Position numbers and translations under genes: made by a program
Source: VXYL01 sp963665195
GTDB lineage: Bacteria > Pseudomonadota > Gammaproteobacteria > Pseudomonadales > Azotimanducaceae
Assembly: GCA_963665195.1 (NCBI GenBank)
Contig: OY762070.1
Coordinates: forward strand, 1,798,001 to 1,862,000
Direction: 5' to 3'
Length of the DNA stretch: 64,000 bases
Shown here: positions 50,976 to 59,237 of the stretch, one piece after another
Position numbering within the stretch: position 1 is the first letter of the stretch
Layout: each line of letters starts with the position of its first letter
Notes under the pieces: generated by a model
Database searches by the model: none
The model's input: the letters and a program-made list of their open reading frames with translations, nothing else
What the model was told of the DNA's origin: nothing

Positions 50976-52556
50976 GGGTGTACGACAAATCTCTGGTAGA
51001 CGACCTCCACGCGCGTTCACGCGGCGAGGCGCAGGCGTTCCTCCCAGTAGTCGTCGAACCAGCCGCTGAGCCGCGCGCAGCGCACCCAGATGACGGGGTT
51101 CGCGCCGGCCACGGTCCAGCGCATGCCGGTGCATTTCAGGCGCCGCCCGACGACCGTCTTGCAGGCCGCCTCGACGCGCCCCGAGCCGATGGGCAGCCCG
51201 CGCGCGAGGTACTCGTCGTAGCGCATCCGCCCGCGCCGCTCGGCGATGTACCGGGCCGCCCTGGCGCTCTCCTCGCCGCCGGCCCGGCGCAGCGCCGCCA
51301 GCGTCCTGTCGATGTCGCCGGTCTTGAGCCACCGGCACAGCCTCGTCGCCCAGCGTTTCGCGAGGTCGGTGCCGGGGCCGTAGCGGGCGTTCGCCGCCGC
51401 CCACGCGTACTCCGCCGCGTGGAAGCAGTCGACGATCGGCACCGCGTTCGGGAACCACTCCTCGAACAGCCGCCGCAGCCACTCGGCGCCGTCGCCGATG
51501 CAGACGCCGACGTCCTCCGGCCCGTAGCCCGCCGCCGCCAGCTCGCGCAGCAGGCGCCGCGCAACGGGCGAGTCGCCGCCGGCGTCGTCCTCCGCGCTCT
51601 CGATGGCGGCGAAGTACCGCACCGAGCCGTCCACGGTGCGGCGCCCGCCCTCGCCGTCCGGCTCCAGCAGCCACAAGGCGCCCACCTTCGCCTCCCGGGT
51701 GCGCGCCGCGCCGTCCTTCCCGGAGCGCCCGGCGGTCTCCGACGGCCGCGCCGGCACCCCCGTCCCGTCCACCGCCAGGCACAGGATCTCCCCTTCCTTC
51801 AAGGGCTTGCGCGTCGGAACCTTCCCGCCGCCAGAGGCCACCGACAGCGCGCCCGACAGCGCCGCCTCCCGCCGCGCCTCCGCGTCCGCGCCCACCGCCC
51901 GCGTCGTCCGCTCGATGCGCTTCGCGCCGAAGTTCAGCCCCGCCAGCTCGACCAGCAGCCGGTCCGCCTCCGCGTAGCAGCACGACGACCCCGCCAGGCT
52001 CGCCATGCGCCGCGCCGCAGGCGTCATCGAGCCCGCGATGTCCAGCGCCGCCTCGCGCTGCCGCACCGTCTTCCCGCAGCAGGCGTGCCGCGCCATCGGC
52101 AGCCGCACCGGCCCCAGCGCCGTCTCCACCAGAGGCCTCTCCCGGTCCGACAGCCGCATCCGCTCCCCGCACTTCGGGCACGACGGCGCGACGCCGTCCG
52201 ACCGGTCCGCCCGGTACGCCGCCTCCAGCCCCAGCCGCGCCGCCGACAGCGCCGCCCGCCGGACGCGCAGATCCAGCAGCGCCGGATGCGACTCCGGCGC
52301 CTCCCCCGCCGCCGACGCGGCCAGCTCCGCCGCCGCGTACCTCCCCATCGCCGTCGCCAGCTCCTCCTTCGCCTCGTCCAACTCGCGCTTGCGTTCCATG
52401 CGCTCGTCGGCGACAGTCCCTATCGCCATCGCGGGCTCCTCCGTTCCTGGGTTGTGTCGCAAACCCCAAGAATAGAGCGTCCGCGATGGCCCCACTCCGC
52501 ATCCACAGCCAACGCCGGCCGTTAGTGGTCACTTACCAGAGAATTGTCGTACACCC
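50976..52556 (-). mobile_element. Complete ISKra4-like insertion sequence (1581 bp)
   Basis: Terminal inverted repeats of 23 bp bound the element: 50976-50998 and 52534-52556. Both begin GGGTGTACGACAA and end TCTCTGGTA, with one mismatch. A perfect 9-bp target duplication flanks it. One transposase gene fills nearly all of it and reads on the minus strand. The intact frame and matched ends suggest it can still move. Related ends at 6583, 12061-12144 and 29535 point to earlier activity. Confidence 0.92.
51017..52429 (-). CDS. ISKra4-family transposase
   Basis: A 470-residue DDE-type transposase. The N-terminus is helical, then a zinc-binding CPKCGERMRL and RHACCGKTV. The catalytic core shows LAVDGTGVPARPSE (first Asp), CIGDGAEWLRRLFEEWFP (second Asp region), VDCFHAAEYAWAA and IGSGRVEAACKTVVGRRLKC (Glu). 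That last motif with TGMRWTVAGANPVIWVRC is the ISKra4 hallmark as I know it. The ATG at 52429 is used because GGAGGAG lies six bases upstream. An in-frame ATG at 52495 lacks one. Confidence 0.9.
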   Translation of the reverse strand: MAIGTVADERMERKRELDEAKEELATAMGRYAAAELAASAAGEAPESHPALLDLRVRRAALSAARLGLEAAYRADRSDGVAPSCPKCGERMRLSDRERPLVETALGPVRLPMARHACCGKTVRQREAALDIAGSMTPAARRMASLAGSSCCYAEADRLLVELAGLNFGAKRIERTTRAVGADAEARREAALSGALSVASGGGKVPTRKPLKEGEILCLAVDGTGVPARPSETAGRSGKDGAARTREAKVGALWLLEPDGEGGRRTVDGSVRYFAAIESAEDDAGGDSPVARRLLRELAAAGYGPEDVGVCIGDGAEWLRRLFEEWFPNAVPIVDCFHAAEYAWAAANARYGPGTDLAKRWATRLCRWLKTGDIDRTLAALRRAGGEESARAARYIAERRGRMRYDEYLARGLPIGSGRVEAACKTVVGRRLKCTGMRWTVAGANPVIWVRCARLSGWFDDYWEERLRLAA

Positions 52557-52565
52557 GGAGGTGCG
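52557..52565 (+). repeat. Target-site duplication, right copy
   Basis: An exact second copy of GGAGGTGCG. It also serves as the ribosome-binding site of the gene starting at 52568, because GGAGG lies six bases before the TTG. Confidence 0.85.
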
Positions 52566-52567
52566 AC

Positions 52568-52759
52568 TTGAGGCCGAGCGAGATGTTGGAGTTCGCCGAG
52601 CAGGCGGACAGGACAGCTGAGAGGGCGCGCCGGTACCGCGAGAGGGCAACGGACGAGGATCTGGCAGAGATCGATCGAGCCCGGCTGCTCGCGGCAGCCC
52701 AAGCGATTGAGGTCGACGGGCTCGAGTGGGTCCGACTCGCGCAGAGGCTCGCCAGGTGA
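52568..52759 (+). CDS. Small helical protein, first gene of a membrane pair
   Basis: A 63-residue, highly charged protein that looks like one long amphipathic helix pair (MLEFAEQADRTAERARRYRE, DLAEIDRARLLAAAQAIEVD). A TTG start is chosen because GGAGG lies six bases upstream. The insertion sequence sits directly before that site, so the native promoter is now about 1.6 kb away. The stop overlaps the next start (GTGA). The function is unknown. Confidence 0.55.
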   Translation: MRPSEMLEFAEQADRTAERARRYRERATDEDLAEIDRARLLAAAQAIEVDGLEWVRLAQRLAR

Positions 52760-53082
52760 TCCCGCCGCAAGGGCCGACTGGCGGTTTGCTGCCGGCCAGC
52801 TCGGGCACAGACCCGATTGAGGACGGTGCCGAATCCTTGAGAGGGGCGGCTGAGGCCGCGAAGCAAAAGGATCGCTCAGCCATACCCCGCTGGGTCGTCG
52901 CCGTATTCCTTGCCGTCATCGTCGCCGTGCTGGCCTATGTGCTGATCGGGCCACTGGTATACGGCTGGGACCTTATTGAGAGCCCGGCCAAGTACGCCGT
53001 TACCACCATGGGGTCGCTGCTATTGCCGGTCGTGACCCTCGTTCTGGGCTACTACTTCGGCACGAGCGAAGGATCGCCCTGA
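52756..53082 (+). CDS. Small two-helix membrane protein
   Basis: A 108-residue protein beginning at a GTG that overlaps the previous stop (GTGA). The first 45 residues are polar (IPPQGPTGGLLPASSGTDPI). Two hydrophobic helices follow (AIPRWVVAVFLAVIVAVLAY and MGSLLLPVVTLVLGYYFGTS). Similar tails occur in small membrane proteins of unknown role. Translational coupling suggests it acts together with the helical protein upstream. Confidence 0.55.
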   Translation: MIPPQGPTGGLLPASSGTDPIEDGAESLRGAAEAAKQKDRSAIPRWVVAVFLAVIVAVLAYVLIGPLVYGWDLIESPAKYAVTTMGSLLLPVVTLVLGYYFGTSEGSP

Positions 53083-53245
53083 CTGGCAGAGCGGCCTTTG
53101 GTGGCCCCGCGCCAGCGCTCATCCCCTGCGCTTGACCATCGGTTCTGCCGCCGTAGACTGCGCCGCGCCGCCGACGGGGCAGATAGGCGGCGCACCATCA
53201 GGCACGAGTCCATGGCGGTCTCCAAGCCGCTACGAAGGGGGAATC

Positions 53246-54256
53246 ATGAGCATCCGACTACTTTGGCCGCGCAGCGGTCGCGATCACAGCGTGGAGCAGG
53301 AGGCGGTGGCGGCGGTGGACCCGGCCATCGTCACCGAGTTCGGACGCGGCTTCGATCAGGTGACCGAGGAGCAGTGGCGCACGTGCGACGGCATCGTCGG
53401 CGTGTCGCCGCCGAACCAATACCTGCCGCTGCTCGACAGGTGCCGCGTTGTCGTCAAGACCGCGGTCGGCTTCGACGACGTGGACATCGAGGCCTTCGGC
53501 AAGCTCGGCATCCCGGTCTGCAACTGCCCGGACTACGGCACCCGCGAGGTGGCGGACCACGCCGTCGCGCTGATGATGACGCTGGTCAAGAGCATCGCCT
53601 TCCACGACGAGGAGCTGCGCGCGGACCCCATCGGCAACTGGCGCCCGGCCCTCAACCCCTACGGGCGCCGTCTCGCGGCCTGCACGTTCGGCGTGGTGGG
53701 CCTCGGCCGCATCGGCACCGCCGCCATGCGCCGCGCCATGGCCTTCGACATGGACTGCGTCTTCTACGACCCCTACCAGCCGAGCGGCGTCGAACTGTCG
53801 CTCGGCATTCGCCGCGTGGACACGCTCGCGGAACTGCTCGGCCAATGCGACATCGTGAGCATCCACACGCCGCTCAACGACGAAACCAGGGACCTCATCG
53901 ACGCCGACGCGCTCGCTGCGGCCAAGAAGGGCATCATCATCATCAACACCGCCCGCGGGCCGATCATCGACATCGACGCCCTGCACGATGCGATGAAGGA
54001 CGACACCGTGCTGGCCGCGGGCCTCGACGTGCTGCCGGACGAGCCGGCGAACATGAACGCGCCGCTGATCGCCGCCTGGCATCGGGGCGAGGATTGGATC
54101 AAGCACCGCCTGGTGGTCACGCCGCATTCGGCGTTCTTCACCCCGGAGAGCGTGCGCGACATCCGCGCCTTCTCGGCCCGTACCGCGGCGCGCTACCTGA
54201 CCGGCGGCCGGCTGGTGAACTGCGTGAACGAGGAATACCTGACGCACCGGCGGTAG
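53246..54256 (+). CDS. D-2-hydroxyacid dehydrogenase (NAD-dependent)
   Basis: A 336-residue member of the SerA/GyaR superfamily. The NAD-binding motif VVGLGRIGTAAMRRAMAFD is near residue 155. Family signatures are VKTAVGFDDVDIEAFG, NCPDYGTREVADHA, IIIINTARGPIIDIDAL and the catalytic His in VVTPHSAFFTPES. It reduces 2-keto acids or oxidises hydroxyacids, and the exact substrate is open. The ATG at 53246 follows AAGGGGG. It lies upstream of the GAPDH gene with a 135-bp gap. Confidence 0.9.
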   Translation: MSIRLLWPRSGRDHSVEQEAVAAVDPAIVTEFGRGFDQVTEEQWRTCDGIVGVSPPNQYLPLLDRCRVVVKTAVGFDDVDIEAFGKLGIPVCNCPDYGTREVADHAVALMMTLVKSIAFHDEELRADPIGNWRPALNPYGRRLAACTFGVVGLGRIGTAAMRRAMAFDMDCVFYDPYQPSGVELSLGIRRVDTLAELLGQCDIVSIHTPLNDETRDLIDADALAAAKKGIIIINTARGPIIDIDALHDAMKDDTVLAAGLDVLPDEPANMNAPLIAAWHRGEDWIKHRLVVTPHSAFFTPESVRDIRAFSARTAARYLTGGRLVNCVNEEYLTHRR

Positions 54257-54391
54257 GCTGCTGCGCTCGCCATTCGGAGCGCTCTTCATTCCAATCGACG
54301 CCCCGGGCCCTGCCCGACCGGAGCCTGTTTACATTCCGCGGCCCATCCCGATAATACCGGCCATCTTGTTCCGCGCCGGAGACGTCCGCGG

Positions 54392-55897
54392 ATGGCGCTC
54401 GAAAGCCTTGAGGACTACTTCCCGGACTGGAAGCAGCGGGAGGCGCTTGCCGAGGCGATGATTCCCATCATCGGCAACCTCTACCGCAAGAACGTCGTCG
54501 TCTACTGCTATGGCCGGGCGCTGCACAGCCAGAGCGTGACGGACATCATGAAGACGCACCGGTTCGTGCGCCAGGTGGCGGAGAACGAGCTTTCGGAGTT
54601 CGAGAGCCACCCAATCCTGGAGGCGGCCTCGAAACTGGACCTCGGCCCCTGCCACTTCGACGTGGGCAAGATCGCGGTACGGCTCATGGAGCGCAACGCC
54701 AGCGGCGACCCCATCGGCCCTGACGAGTTCACCCGCCAGCAGAGCGCCCATGTGATCGGTCGCCACATCCCGCCCTTGGACAAGCCTAGGGACGTCGTCC
54801 TGTTCGGCTTCGGGCGCATCGGCCGTCTTTTGGCGCGGCTGCTCGTCGAGAAGACCGGCGGCGGCGGCCAGCTCGTGCTGCGCGCGGTCGTGCTGCGCCC
54901 CGGACGGCCGGACGACATCAAGAAGCGCGCCGCGCTGCTGCGCCGCGACTCGGTACACGGCGCGTTCAGCGGCACTATTCGCGTCGATGAAGAGAACCAA
55001 TGCCTGATCGCCAACGGCAACGTCATCCGCATGATCTACGCCGAGGACCGCGCCGCCATCGACTACACGCGCTACGGCATCGACGACGCGCTGCTGATCG
55101 ACAACTCCGGCATCTGGCGCGACGAGGCCGGCCTTGGGGAGCACTTGAAGGCCAAAGGCATCAGCGACGCCATGGTGACGGCACCGGGCAAAGGGAGCGT
55201 CAAGAACATCGTTTCGGGCGTCAACTCGCATCAGATCGAAGACGGCGACCACATCCTCTCCTGCGGTTCGTGTACGACCAATGCCATCGTGCCGGTGCTT
55301 AAGGCCGTGAACGACCAGTGGGGAATCGTCAACGGCCACATCGAGACCGTCCACGCCTATACGCCCGACCAGAACCTGCACGACAACTACCACGCCAAGA
55401 ACCGCCGCGGCCGCAGCGCGCCGCTCAACATGGTCATCACCGAGACCGGCGCGTCGGACGCGGTCGCCAAGCTGCTGCCGGAACTGTCCGGCAAGCTCAC
55501 CGCGAATGCCATCCGCGTGCCCACCCCGAACGTCTCGCTGGCAATCCTAAAGCTCACCCTGCTGCACGAGGTATCCGGCGACGAAGTGAATGCTCACTTG
55601 CGCGACGTGGCGCTCAACTCGTCGCTACAGCGCCAGATCGACTACACGTCGTCTTCCGAGCGCGTGTCCAGCGACTTCATCGGCAATCGCCACGCCTGCA
55701 GCATCGACGGCCCCGCCACCATCGCCGAGGGCAACCGCGTGGTGCTCTATGCGTGGTACGACAACGAGTTCGGCTACGCCTGCCAGGTGGTGCGCGTGGC
55801 GCAGAAGTGGGCCGGCATCCAGTACCCGCTGGTGCCCGGCGACGTGGCGCGCACCGGCTTCGACGAACTGCGCTCGCCGGTGGCCGCCGGCGGCTGA
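54392..55897 (+). CDS. gap: Glyceraldehyde-3-phosphate dehydrogenase, long form
   Basis: A 501-residue GAPDH, longer than the usual 330-340 because of an N-terminal region of about 130 residues (LESLEDYFPDWKQREALAEA). The NAD domain starts at VVLFGFGRIGRLLARLL. The catalytic cysteine is in SCGSCTTNAIVPVLKAV and the substrate-binding loop includes NIVSGVNSHQ and WYDNEFGYACQVVRVAQ. It interconverts glyceraldehyde 3-phosphate and 1,3-bisphosphoglycerate. Long-form enzymes of this type are known in gammaproteobacteria. The following DUF503 gene is 86 bp away. Confidence 0.92.
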   Translation: MALESLEDYFPDWKQREALAEAMIPIIGNLYRKNVVVYCYGRALHSQSVTDIMKTHRFVRQVAENELSEFESHPILEAASKLDLGPCHFDVGKIAVRLMERNASGDPIGPDEFTRQQSAHVIGRHIPPLDKPRDVVLFGFGRIGRLLARLLVEKTGGGGQLVLRAVVLRPGRPDDIKKRAALLRRDSVHGAFSGTIRVDEENQCLIANGNVIRMIYAEDRAAIDYTRYGIDDALLIDNSGIWRDEAGLGEHLKAKGISDAMVTAPGKGSVKNIVSGVNSHQIEDGDHILSCGSCTTNAIVPVLKAVNDQWGIVNGHIETVHAYTPDQNLHDNYHAKNRRGRSAPLNMVITETGASDAVAKLLPELSGKLTANAIRVPTPNVSLAILKLTLLHEVSGDEVNAHLRDVALNSSLQRQIDYTSSSERVSSDFIGNRHACSIDGPATIAEGNRVVLYAWYDNEFGYACQVVRVAQKWAGIQYPLVPGDVARTGFDELRSPVAAGG

Positions 55898-55983
55898 GCG
55901 GCGTGCCGCGCAGGACGCAACGCGCGCCGATGGGTGCGCTGCCGCTGCCAAGCATCGGCGAGGGACTCCATGGCAGCGGGCCG

Positions 55984-56268
55984 ATGCACGTCGGCGTGCT
56001 GGCCTTGGACTTCCACTTGGCCGGCTGCGCGTCGCTCAAGGAGAAGCGGCGGCGGCTCGCGCGGCTGCGCGACAAGTTCGGCCGCATCGCCAATCTCGCC
56101 GTCTGCGAGAGCGGCTTCCAGGATTCGCACCAGCGCGCCCGCTGGTCCGTCGTGGCGGTCGCCAGCGACGCCGTGGTGGTAGAGCGCTCGCTTGCCGACG
56201 TGGAGCAATGGGCGGCGACGTCCGTGGATGCCACCATCGTCGGCGTCGACAGGAACTCGCTGGCATGA
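55984..56268 (+). CDS. DUF503 (YlxP-like) protein
   Basis: A 94-residue protein matching the DUF503/YlxP family, which is about 90-95 residues long: MHVGVLALDFHLAGCASLKE, KRRRLARLRDKFGRIANLAV and CESGFQDSHQRARWSVVAVA. The family often sits near translation or ribosome-maturation genes and its role is not settled. I chose the ATG at 55984 since the conserved domain begins there. The stop overlaps the next start (ATGA). Confidence 0.85.
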   Translation: MHVGVLALDFHLAGCASLKEKRRRLARLRDKFGRIANLAVCESGFQDSHQRARWSVVAVASDAVVVERSLADVEQWAATSVDATIVGVDRNSLA

Positions 56269-56672
56269 CGTTCTGGCTGTTCCTCGTCCTCATGGCGGCG
56301 CTGGTGCTGTTCGGCGTGCGCTCGGCGCGCAGCAAGCGTCAGGAGTGGCTGAGCGCGCTCAACCTGGTCGGCAAGTGGGAACTCCACGGCGCGCCGCCCG
56401 GCGGCCGGCGCTCGATCACCTTCAGCGGCGAGGCGGCCGGCGGCAGCTACGTGGCCAAGGATGGCGACGCGGTGGAGCGCGGCCAGTGGCAGCTGCGCGG
56501 CCACACGCTGCAGCTCGAGGCCACCGAAGGCGAACAGGCGGAGGACGGCGCCAAGTCCTACGACTTGCGCCTCTTCGAGACCGGCAGGATCGGCTTGGAC
56601 GGTCCTGGCCGGGAGCGAGAGATCTACATCAAGCGGGATAGCAACGTCGTGCCCCTGCGGCGCCGCACCTGA
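56265..56672 (+). CDS. Membrane-anchored hypothetical protein
   Basis: A 135-residue protein with one N-terminal hydrophobic helix (MTFWLFLVLMAALVLFGVRS). A soluble beta-rich domain follows (LVGKWELHGAPPGGRRSITF, GQWQLRGHTLQLEATEGEQA) resembling small lipocalin- or META-like sheets. It starts by ATGA overlap with the DUF503 gene and ends 15 bp before uvrC, so the three are probably co-transcribed. No family is recognised. Confidence 0.65.
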   Translation: MTFWLFLVLMAALVLFGVRSARSKRQEWLSALNLVGKWELHGAPPGGRRSITFSGEAAGGSYVAKDGDAVERGQWQLRGHTLQLEATEGEQAEDGAKSYDLRLFETGRIGLDGPGREREIYIKRDSNVVPLRRRT

Positions 56673-56686
56673 GCAGCAGCCGCGCC

Positions 56687-58585
56687 ATGGCTTCCCCGCG
56701 CACGGAACAAGCGGCAGAGGGGGCAGAGGGGCCAGAGGGAGCAGCGGCACCCAGCGGAGGCGAGTCCGCGCCCGGACCGGGCGATTTCGACGCCGAGAAG
56801 TTCCTCGCCAGCCTGCCGACTCGGCCCGGCGTCTACCAGATGCTCGGCGATGGCGACGAAGCGCTCTACGTCGGCAAGGCGCGCAGCCTCAAGGCCCGCG
56901 TCACGGCCTATTTCCGGGCCTCCGGCCTCACCACCAAGACCATGGCGCTGATGGCCAAGGTGCGGGACATCCGCATCACCGTCACCGGCAGCGAGACCGA
57001 GGCGCTGCTGCTCGAACAGAGCCTCATCAAGGCCGACAGGCCGCGCTTCAATGTCGTGTTGCGGGACGACAAGTCCTATCCCTTCATCCATCTCACCGAG
57101 CATCCGTTCCCGCAGCTCACCTTCCACCGCGGCGCCAAGCGCAAAGGCCGCTATTTCGGGCCCTTCCCGAGCGCCTCCGCGGTGCGCGACAGCCTCAACA
57201 TCCTGCAGAAGCTGTTCGGCATCCGCCCGTGCGAGGACGGCTTCTTCAAGAATCGCTCCCGGCCTTGCCTGCAGCACCAGATCGGCCGCTGCAGCGCCCC
57301 GTGCGTGGGCCTGATCGACCGGGACCGCTACGCCGAGGACGTGCGCTTGGCGGTGCTGTTCCTGGAGGGCAAGAGCAGCGACGTGCTGGCGGCGTTCAAG
57401 GACAAGATGGAGACTGCCGCGCAGGAGCTGGAGTTCGAGCGCGCCGCTCGCTACCGCGATCAGATCGGCCATCTGCGTCGCGTGCAGGAGAACCAGTACG
57501 TCCATGGCGAGGGCGGCGACGCCGACATCTTCGGCATCGCGCTGGAGGCGGGCCAGGCTTGCGTGCAGGGCCTTTTCGTGCGCGACGGCCGCCTGCTCGG
57601 CAACCGCACCTGGTTTCCGAAGAACGAGCTGGGCGTCTCCGAGGCGGAGCTGCTGTTCGCCTTCCTCTCCCAGTACTACCTGGGCGGCGCCGAGCGGGAA
57701 CTGCCGAAAGCGGTGGTGGCGCTGGTGGATGCGCAAGACGGCAGCCTGCTCGCCGGCGCCCTGACCGAACGCGCCGGACGCCGCGTGGAAGTCGCTGCGC
57801 AGGTGCGCGGCCAGCGGGCCCGCTGGGTGCGCATGGCGGCGGAGAACGCGGCGATGTCGCTGGCCGCCTACGCGGCCGACCGCAAGAACGTCCTCGCCCG
57901 GTTCGTGGACCTGCAAGCGGCGCTCGGCTGGGACGATGTGCCGAAGCGCCTGGAGTGCTTCGACATCAGCCACTCCGCCGGCGAGGCCACGGTGGCGTCC
58001 TGCGTGGTGTTCGACACACAAGGGCCGGTGAAGTCCGACTACCGCCGCTTCAACATCGAGGGCGTGCCGCGCGGCGACGACTACGGCGCCATCGAACAGG
58101 CCATCCGCCGTCGCTACACGCGCCTGGTGGAAGGCGAAGGCGTGCTGCCGGACCTCGTGGTGATCGATGGCGGCCCCGGCCAGGTGGGCCGCGCATCGGA
58201 GGTGCTCGAACAGCTGCAGGCGAACATCGCCCTGCTCGGCATCGCCAAGGGGCCGACCCGCAAGCCGGGTCTGGAGACCATCGTGCAGGCCGGCCACGGC
58301 GAGTTGACGCTACCACCGAACGGTCCGGCCATGCATCTGTTGCAGCACATCCGCGACGAGGCGCACCGCTTCGCCATCACCGGTCACCGCGGCCGCCGCC
58401 AGCGCAAGCGGCGCCGCTCCGTGCTCGACGACATCGCCGGCGTCGGCCCGCGCCGCAAGCGCGAGCTGCTGGCGCACTTCGGTTCGGTGGCATCCATCCA
58501 AGGCGCGAGCGCCGAGGAAATCGCCAAAGTGCCCGGCGTGAGCCGTAAACTAGCCGCCGAAATCCACGCCTCGCTGCACGGCTAG
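56687..58585 (+). CDS. uvrC: Excinuclease ABC subunit C
   Basis: A 632-residue nucleotide-excision-repair nuclease. The N-terminal GIY-YIG domain (TRPGVYQMLGDGDEALYVGK, ARSLKARVTAYF) makes the 3' incision. The UVR region (FKDKMETAAQELEFERAARY) binds UvrB. The RNase H-like domain (LECFDISHSAGEATVASCVV, DLVVIDGGPGQVGRA) makes the 5' incision. Two C-terminal helix-hairpin-helix motifs close it (LDDIAGVGPRRKRELLAHFG, KVPGVSRKLAAEIHASL). An acidic, Gly-rich leader of about 40 residues precedes the first domain. It is followed by pgsA after 9 bp. Confidence 0.97.
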   Translation: MASPRTEQAAEGAEGPEGAAAPSGGESAPGPGDFDAEKFLASLPTRPGVYQMLGDGDEALYVGKARSLKARVTAYFRASGLTTKTMALMAKVRDIRITVTGSETEALLLEQSLIKADRPRFNVVLRDDKSYPFIHLTEHPFPQLTFHRGAKRKGRYFGPFPSASAVRDSLNILQKLFGIRPCEDGFFKNRSRPCLQHQIGRCSAPCVGLIDRDRYAEDVRLAVLFLEGKSSDVLAAFKDKMETAAQELEFERAARYRDQIGHLRRVQENQYVHGEGGDADIFGIALEAGQACVQGLFVRDGRLLGNRTWFPKNELGVSEAELLFAFLSQYYLGGAERELPKAVVALVDAQDGSLLAGALTERAGRRVEVAAQVRGQRARWVRMAAENAAMSLAAYAADRKNVLARFVDLQAALGWDDVPKRLECFDISHSAGEATVASCVVFDTQGPVKSDYRRFNIEGVPRGDDYGAIEQAIRRRYTRLVEGEGVLPDLVVIDGGPGQVGRASEVLEQLQANIALLGIAKGPTRKPGLETIVQAGHGELTLPPNGPAMHLLQHIRDEAHRFAITGHRGRRQRKRRRSVLDDIAGVGPRRKRELLAHFGSVASIQGASAEEIAKVPGVSRKLAAEIHASLHG

Positions 58586-58594
58586 GGCGCATCC

Positions 58595-59155
58595 ATGAAC
58601 ATGAACCTGCCGAACGTCCTCACCGTGGCGCGCATCGGCCTGATCCCGGTGTTCGCGCTGGTGTACATCGCCTCGGACACCGTCTACTGGCCGGCGGCGC
58701 TGCTGTTCGCGGCAGCGGCATTCACGGACTGGCTGGACGGCTATCTGGCGCGGCGCCTGGACCAGGCGACGCCGTTCGGCGCGTTCCTGGACCCAGTGGC
58801 GGACAAGCTCATCGTCATCACCGCCCTAGCGCTCCTCATCGGCGCCCACGCCAATCTGTGGCTGACCATTCCCGGCATCGTCATCATCGGCCGCGAGGTC
58901 GCCGTCTCGGCGCTGCGCGAATGGATGGCCGAGATGAACCGCCGCGGCATCGTCGCGGTCTCCTGGATCGCCCGCGTGAAGACCTCCGTGCAGATGCTGG
59001 CGCTCATCATCCTGCTCATGAATCCGCCGGAGATGCGCCCCTGGGCCATCGTCGGCGTGGTGCTGCTCTACGCCGGGGCGTTCATCACGATCTGGTCCAT
59101 GGCCACCTACCTGCGCGCCGCCTGGCCGTCGCTGAAGGAGGGCTGGCGGGGGTAG
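58595..59155 (+). CDS. pgsA: CDP-diacylglycerol-glycerol-3-phosphate 3-phosphatidyltransferase
   Basis: A 186-residue inner-membrane enzyme of phosphatidylglycerol synthesis. The CDP-alcohol phosphotransferase motif D-G-x2-A-R-x8-G-x3-D-x3-D is intact in DWLDGYLARRLDQATPFG with AFLDPVADK. About five hydrophobic helices follow. It starts 9 bp after uvrC, an arrangement seen in E. coli and many gammaproteobacteria. The tRNA genes that follow pgsA in enterics are absent here. Confidence 0.97.
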   Translation: MNMNLPNVLTVARIGLIPVFALVYIASDTVYWPAALLFAAAAFTDWLDGYLARRLDQATPFGAFLDPVADKLIVITALALLIGAHANLWLTIPGIVIIGREVAVSALREWMAEMNRRGIVAVSWIARVKTSVQMLALIILLMNPPEMRPWAIVGVVLLYAGAFITIWSMATYLRAAWPSLKEGWRG

Positions 59156-59184
59156 AGCCGCGCGCATCGCGTCCGGCTAGAGTT

Positions 59185-59221
59185 CCTTGAAAATCGCTTC
59201 TTGAAGAGAGGATTTTCAAGG
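59185..59221. repeat. Perfect 11-bp inverted repeat before the DUF4143 ATPase gene
   Basis: CCTTGAAAATC (59185-59195) and GATTTTCAAGG (59211-59221) are exact inverted copies around a 15-base loop that itself holds CTTC-TT-GAAG. It lies 17 bp before the ATPase start codon and 30 bp after pgsA. There is no T run for a classical terminator. An operator is more likely. Confidence 0.55.
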
Positions 59222-59237
59222 ATTATCGTACTCAGCC

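Noticed and set aside
59156..59184. tRNA genes after pgsA
   Set aside because: Enteric bacteria carry tRNAs here, but the 82 bp before the ATPase gene cannot fold as a tRNA and is mostly an inverted repeat.
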